Notes under the pieces: generated by a model
The model's database searches: none
What the model was told of the DNA's origin: nothing
Seen by the model: only the letters and a program-made list of their open reading frames with translations
Made by a program: the position numbers and the translations under genes
In this document: positions 6,092 through 9,668 of the stretch, piece after piece
Layout of the letters: every line of letters begins with the position of its first letter
How positions within the stretch are numbered: position 1 is the stretch's first letter
From: Myxococcales bacterium
GTDB taxonomy: Bacteria; Myxococcota_A; UBA9160; SMWR01
Assembly (NCBI GenBank): GCA_022572485.1
Contig: JACZVU010000096.1
Location: 1-9,668 of the forward strand
Direction of reading: 5' to 3'
DNA: 9,668 bases

Positions 6092-8770
6092 CTACGAAAG
6101 GCTCGCGTCGACACGCTTGACCTTGCTGTGCTCGCTCTGCCACTCGAGCAGGGCGGGCAGCACGACCAGCGTACATAGGATGGTCAAGATCATTCCGATG
6201 CTGAGGACGATTCCCAGGCTCGCCATCCCGCGATGGGAAGAAAATGCGAGGGTGCCGAAACTCACCGCTGTCGTCAGCGCGCTGTAGAAGACCGCGCGAG
6301 CGGTGGTCGTTGCGAGCAGCTCTTCGTCGCTGCTCGCGATGTTCTTGGAGCGATGGACGAGGTGGATGCCGCTGTTCGCGCCGACTCCGAGTAGCAGCGG
6401 AATGACGATCACGTTTGCGAAGTTGAAGGGCAGATCGAGCAAGACCATGGCCGCGCAGGTGAGGAGTGAGCTCAAGATCAGCGGAGCGAGAACGAGCAGA
6501 ACATCGGAAATTCGCCGCCAGAGCAACCAGAGCAACGCTGCAATCGCAATCAGCGCGGAAAGCAGCGCCTGCCGAAAGGACGATTTCGTGGCGTTGGCGA
6601 ATCCGACGAGGTTGATGGCAACTCCGGCTGCTTCGGGGGCGATCTCTTGTACGTCGGCCACGAATCGCGAGAAGGCCATCTCGTCAATCAGCGATTCGCG
6701 CGGATAGACCTGGATCCGAGCGCTTCCGTCTGCCGCAAGCATCCTTCTGACGAGTGGCGCCGGAAGGTCGGCCAGCGTGATCTCCCCCGGATCGAGTGCA
6801 TTTCGAAGACGCTTCATCTGGCCCGAAAAGCCCGACAACAAGATCGTCTCCAGGTTCGAAAGCGCGGCCTCGGCGTCTTCGTTCTCTTCGATCTTCTCGA
6901 GGAAGCGCGCCAACTCGGTGCGCAGCATTCTCATGCTGTCGAGCAGTGGTGATTCGCCGCGCATGGCTCCGGGCCGACCGAGATAGGCGTGCAACTCCCT
7001 CAGCGCCGAGATTTGTTCTTCGATGGGCTCCGCCGGATCGTGTATCTCCGGTAACGCGGTGGACGGGGGGAAAAAGTATCCGATATCCACGAGGATCTCC
7101 CGCTTCTCGTCCTGATCAGATGGAACGTAGTCGGCCAGCGTCACGGTGTGTGCCACGCTTTCGAAACCCTCGATCTGGCCTGCGAGTTGCTGCGCGGATT
7201 TGAGGTCTGGGGCGACTACGTTGATGAACCACGGAGACGCCATCCCCGCCTGGCTCAGCAGGTCGTTGAAGGCCTGAACAGACTCGGTACTCGGATCGCG
7301 CATGTTGATGACATTTTCGTCGAAGCGTGCATCCGGAAGCAGGGCGATGGCGCCGATACCGGCAACCGCTGCGATGCGGCGCACCCAAGCGCCGTATCGG
7401 TCAAGGTGCGCCCACCATCGATCCCGGAAGCGCAGCCCGCCCGGTGATTTGTCGTCCTCCGCGGGAGCCAGCCAGCTGGAAAGAAGTGCGGGGAGCAGCG
7501 TCAGGGTGATAAAGAGGATGATGAACATCCCGACTCCCGAGATCAGTCCGAGTTCTGCGACTCCCCGGTAGTCTGTCGGAATGAACACGAAGAATCCGAT
7601 CGCAGTCGTCGCCGTGCAGAGCACGAGCGAGCTACCCACCTTTTGAACGGCCTCTTCCTGCGCCTGGAGGTTGTTCTTCCCGGCGTGGAGCAGGTCCGCG
7701 TAACTCATTCCCAGATGGATTGCGAAATCGACTCCCAGGCCGATGAACAACACCGCGAAGGTCACCGACACGAGATTCAAATGGCCGACCGAGAATGCCG
7801 CGAAAGCCAGCGTCCAGATCAAACCCGAAAGCAGCGCGATGACTGCCGCGGAGACGAGTTTGATGGAGCGCAACGCGATTACGAGAATTCCGACCACCAA
7901 CGCGAAACAGAAGACTCCGGCTCCACCCACATCCCACGCGATGCCGATCATCTCTTCGTAGTTGAGGGCCGGGTTGCCGGTAACGCGAATCGAAACGCCG
8001 TGTTCGGCGGTGTAGCCGAGGTCGTCGGCCAGCCGGTGAATGATCTCCATGGGGCGCGCCGCTGCGAATACGCTCTCGAAGTCGAGCACCGGATGAGCGA
8101 CGATGACCCACTGGTTCTTCACCTCGAGAGAAGAACCCTGTACCAACATTTCCTCCCAGGAAATTGCGAGTGGGTATTCGCTGTAGACCTCGACCGTGGC
8201 GTGGCTGATCTGGTTCAGCACCTTCACCCATTGGTCGATTTCGTCGGGCTCGTCGCCGATGGAGTCGAGGCCTTGCCGTACGAGCGCAGTCAGATTGGCG
8301 ATGCTGGAATCGCGTTCGAGTTCGGCCAGCAGGGGTTGAATCCGAGCCATCTGGTCGGCGAATCCCTCGAGTTCCGCGACGCTTCGGTAGAGCAGGCCCG
8401 CGCGTTCGAAGAAACTCCCGCCGCCTGGGATGTAGGCGTCGGTGAAGGTATTGGGTTGTGATCGGAGTTCCGCCATCAATGTGTCCGCGGCGTCGCGCGC
8501 GAGTTCGGGCGTTTCGCCCTCCACGACGATCAGGAGTGCGTTCTCGAGGTTTGGAAAGAGGGCCGTGAAGGCTTCGTGATTTTTTCGTGACGCGAGGTCT
8601 TCAGCGATCAGCCGAACGTTGTCTGAGTTGATACCGAGGTGGGTTGCCGCGTAGAACGCCAAGCCGAGCGTCAGCAAGGTGGTCGCGATGACCACCGTGC
8701 GGGGCCGGCGCGAGATGGCGCGCACCCAGCCTGTCAACGCGTTCGTGAGTAGATTCTTGGAACCAGACAC
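6092..8770 (-). CDS. RND superfamily transporter, MMPL/HpnN-like (hopanoid transporter type)
   Basis: An 892-residue inner-membrane, proton-driven transporter of the RND superfamily with two similar halves. Seen: one helix near residues 26-43; a large periplasmic loop to about 278; a helix cluster from about 280, with GVDFAIH in the fourth helix (D348 the probable proton-relay residue); LLPALLSSW closing the half; a second helix and periplasmic loop to about 732; and helices from about 735 containing GVGANSGIHLVHR. In the second half the acidic position is Asn (N799). The first loop, with NSDNVRLIAEDL, FPNLENALLIVVEG and PGGGSFFERAGLLY, resembles HpnN, which moves hopanoids to the outer membrane. 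I judge HpnN-like most likely but see no other hopanoid genes, so a general MMPL exporter is the alternative. The GTG start at 8770 lacks a clear ribosome binding site. It faces the ACT gene tail to tail and sir2 head to head. Confidence 0.87.
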   Translation of the reverse strand: MSGSKNLLTNALTGWVRAISRRPRTVVIATTLLTLGLAFYAATHLGINSDNVRLIAEDLASRKNHEAFTALFPNLENALLIVVEGETPELARDAADTLMAELRSQPNTFTDAYIPGGGSFFERAGLLYRSVAELEGFADQMARIQPLLAELERDSSIANLTALVRQGLDSIGDEPDEIDQWVKVLNQISHATVEVYSEYPLAISWEEMLVQGSSLEVKNQWVIVAHPVLDFESVFAAARPMEIIHRLADDLGYTAEHGVSIRVTGNPALNYEEMIGIAWDVGGAGVFCFALVVGILVIALRSIKLVSAAVIALLSGLIWTLAFAAFSVGHLNLVSVTFAVLFIGLGVDFAIHLGMSYADLLHAGKNNLQAQEEAVQKVGSSLVLCTATTAIGFFVFIPTDYRGVAELGLISGVGMFIILFITLTLLPALLSSWLAPAEDDKSPGGLRFRDRWWAHLDRYGAWVRRIAAVAGIGAIALLPDARFDENVINMRDPSTESVQAFNDLLSQAGMASPWFINVVAPDLKSAQQLAGQIEGFESVAHTVTLADYVPSDQDEKREILVDIGYFFPPSTALPEIHDPAEPIEEQISALRELHAYLGRPGAMRGESPLLDSMRMLRTELARFLEKIEENEDAEAALSNLETILLSGFSGQMKRLRNALDPGEITLADLPAPLVRRMLAADGSARIQVYPRESLIDEMAFSRFVADVQEIAPEAAGVAINLVGFANATKSSFRQALLSALIAIAALLWLLWRRISDVLLVLAPLILSSLLTCAAMVLLDLPFNFANVIVIPLLLGVGANSGIHLVHRSKNIASSDEELLATTTARAVFYSALTTAVSFGTLAFSSHRGMASLGIVLSIGMILTILCTLVVLPALLEWQSEHSKVKRVDASLS

Positions 8771-8887
8771 GCGGCGCGAGAGATAGCAGAAGGTCCCGAG
8801 TCACGGCTATGGGTTCGGACCGCCGGGCTACCCGCGGGGAGGGGAAGCTTGCGCGGGTCGCGATCCGGCCGAGAATACACGCGGAAT

Positions 8888-8903
8888 CGCTCCTCGAGGA
8901 GCG
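8888..8903. promoter_or_regulatory. 16-bp perfect palindrome over the sir2 ribosome binding site
   Basis: CGCTCCTCGAGGAGCG reads identically on both strands. Its right half supplies GAGGAG (8896-8901), the only ribosome-binding-like sequence upstream of the sir2 GTG at 8913. As DNA it could be an operator for a dimeric repressor. As RNA it could fold into a six-pair stem (CGCUCC/GGAGCG) with a UCGA loop that hides the ribosome site. It lies in the 142-base gap between divergent RND and sir2 genes, and a second 8-bp palindrome, CCCGCGGG, lies at 8831-8838. The palindrome is seen directly; its role is inferred. Confidence 0.45.
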
Positions 8904-8912
8904 GGCGAATTT

Positions 8913-9668
8913 GTGAGGGAGTCACGCTTGCGTGGTGCGGATCGGGGCCCCGAAGGCTGGATCGAGAGTGCGCGAGGCTGGATCGATGCGAGCGACCGCG
9001 TGGTTGTCTTGACAGGCGCGGGGATCTCGACGGATTCGGGCATTCCTGATTTTCGTGGACCCGAGGGGGTGTGGACCCGCAATCCTGAGGCAGAGAAACT
9101 GGCGACCTACGACCGCTATGTGGGTGATTCTGCAGTCCGGAAACTCGCGTGGCAGAGCCGGCTCGAATTCGCGAATCGACTCGGTGATCCGAATGCAGGC
9201 CACCGCGCGGTAGTCGAGTTGGAGCGGCGGGGAAAGCTGCACCTGCTGATTACCCAGAATATCGACGGATTGCACTTCGCCGCGGGATCGACTCCGGAGC
9301 GAACGGTCGAAATTCACGGTACGTTTCGCGAAGTCGCCTGCCTCGCGTGTGCGGAGCGAGGCCCCATGTCGGAGGTTTTCGATCGGATTCGTGCGGGTGA
9401 AGCGGATCCCGCCTGCCACAGTTGTGGGGGCATCCTCAAGGCTGCCACGATTTCGTTCGGACAGGGTCTGGTGCCCGAAGACCTCGAGCGTTCTGAAAGA
9501 GCCGCTCGGCGATGCGATCTGATGCTGGCGCTGGGCACTATGCTTAGCGTCTTCCCGATCGCCAATGTCGTTCCACTCGCGAAGGCCGCGGGCGCCCGGG
9601 TCGTGATTTTGAACGAACAACCCACTGAGATGGACGCGCTTGCGGATGCCGTGATCCGCGGTTCGATC
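8913..9668 (+). CDS. Sir2 family NAD-dependent protein deacylase (sirtuin), partial at right edge
   Basis: A cytoplasmic sirtuin that removes acyl groups from lysine using NAD+, giving nicotinamide and O-acyl-ADP-ribose. The first 252 residues are present, so only a short C-terminus is likely missing. Seen: the NAD motif G35-A-G-I-S-T-D-S-G-I-P-D-F-R48, then GPEGVW (49-54); TQNIDGLH (114-121); the catalytic histidine H135 in EIHGT; zinc cysteines C143/C146 and C168/C171; SFGQ (181-184); LGTMLSVFP (207-215); and VVILNEQP near the end. Two positions are unusual: Q184 where most sirtuins have Glu (FGE), and M210 where the NAD-binding motif usually has Ser (GTS). The GPEGVW segment resembles SIRT6/7-like and actinobacterial sirtuins. 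GTG 8913 is chosen because AGGAG lies about 11 bases upstream and no earlier in-frame start was found; TTG 8928 is an alternative. No acyl-CoA synthetase target is adjacent. Confidence 0.92.
   Translation, partial: MRESRLRGADRGPEGWIESARGWIDASDRVVVLTGAGISTDSGIPDFRGPEGVWTRNPEAEKLATYDRYVGDSAVRKLAWQSRLEFANRLGDPNAGHRAVVELERRGKLHLLITQNIDGLHFAAGSTPERTVEIHGTFREVACLACAERGPMSEVFDRIRAGEADPACHSCGGILKAATISFGQGLVPEDLERSERAARRCDLMLALGTMLSVFPIANVVPLAKAAGARVVILNEQPTEMDALADAVIRGSI
8954..8986 (+). repeat. Two-copy 12-bp in-frame direct repeat at the start of sir2
   Basis: AGGCTGGATCGA occurs at 8954-8965 and again at 8975-8986. The 21-base period equals seven codons, so both copies read as Gly-Trp-Ile-(Glu/Asp) in the helix before the NAD-binding motif. 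It looks like a small heptad duplication at the sirtuin N-terminus. Codon coincidence is possible. Confidence 0.5.

Noticed and set aside
6312..6337. Perfect 9-bp inverted repeat GCGAGCAGC/GCTGCTCGC with an 8-base loop.
   Set aside because: It lies inside RND coding sequence (the Ala-Ser-Ser to Leu-Leu-Ala codons) and is well explained by codon choice.
1..9668. CRISPR, insertion sequence, phage or toxin-antitoxin content.
   Set aside because: No repeat array, transposase, integrase or terminal inverted repeats were seen; all sizeable frames are explained by metabolic, transport or regulatory families.

Overview
This is a GC-rich, gene-dense window with short intergenic gaps and frequent GTG starts, typical of a high-GC Gram-negative bacterium. 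The RND transporter with large periplasmic loops, which resembles the hopanoid-associated HpnN group, fits a Gram-negative envelope. The gene mix (tungsten aldehyde oxidoreductase, POT transporter, GcvR-like ACT protein, sirtuin) would suit a deltaproteobacterial or related lineage, but that is a guess: no rRNA or taxonomic marker is present.

Layout from left to right. (1) 1-989, minus strand: the N-terminal 329 residues of a POT/PTR2-type proton-coupled peptide transporter, cut by the window edge. (2) 990-1159: a divergent regulatory gap with a perfect 11-bp inverted repeat enclosing a 10-bp palindrome. (3) 1160-5278, plus strand: four collinear genes matching the aorABCD order of the Aromatoleum-type tungsten aldehyde oxidoreductase. 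They encode a 16-cysteine polyferredoxin, the tungstopterin/4Fe-4S catalytic subunit, an FAD/NAD(H) reductase and a ThiS/MoaD-like protein ending in Gly-Gly. (4) 5447-5971, plus: a two-ACT-domain GcvR-like protein. (5) 6092-8770, minus: a large HpnN-like RND transporter, convergent with the ACT gene. (6) 8771-8912: a divergent gap ending in a 16-bp perfect palindrome that contains the ribosome binding site of the next gene. (7) 8913-9668, plus: a Sir2 NAD-dependent deacylase, cut by the right edge.

The centre of the window is the AOR operon. The catalytic subunit would oxidise aldehydes to acids (or reduce acids in reverse). Electrons would pass through the polyferredoxin clusters to the flavoprotein and NAD. 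The MoaD/ThiS-like protein probably serves maturation, by analogy with sulfur-carrier steps in pterin cofactor synthesis. The flanking transporter, ACT and Sir2 genes are probably independent units. I found no tRNA, rRNA, CRISPR array, transposase or integrase. The AOR operon is a recognised type, not a new system. The less explained signals are the nested inverted repeat before it, the tiny coupled ORF before the flavoprotein gene, and the palindrome over the sir2 ribosome binding site.
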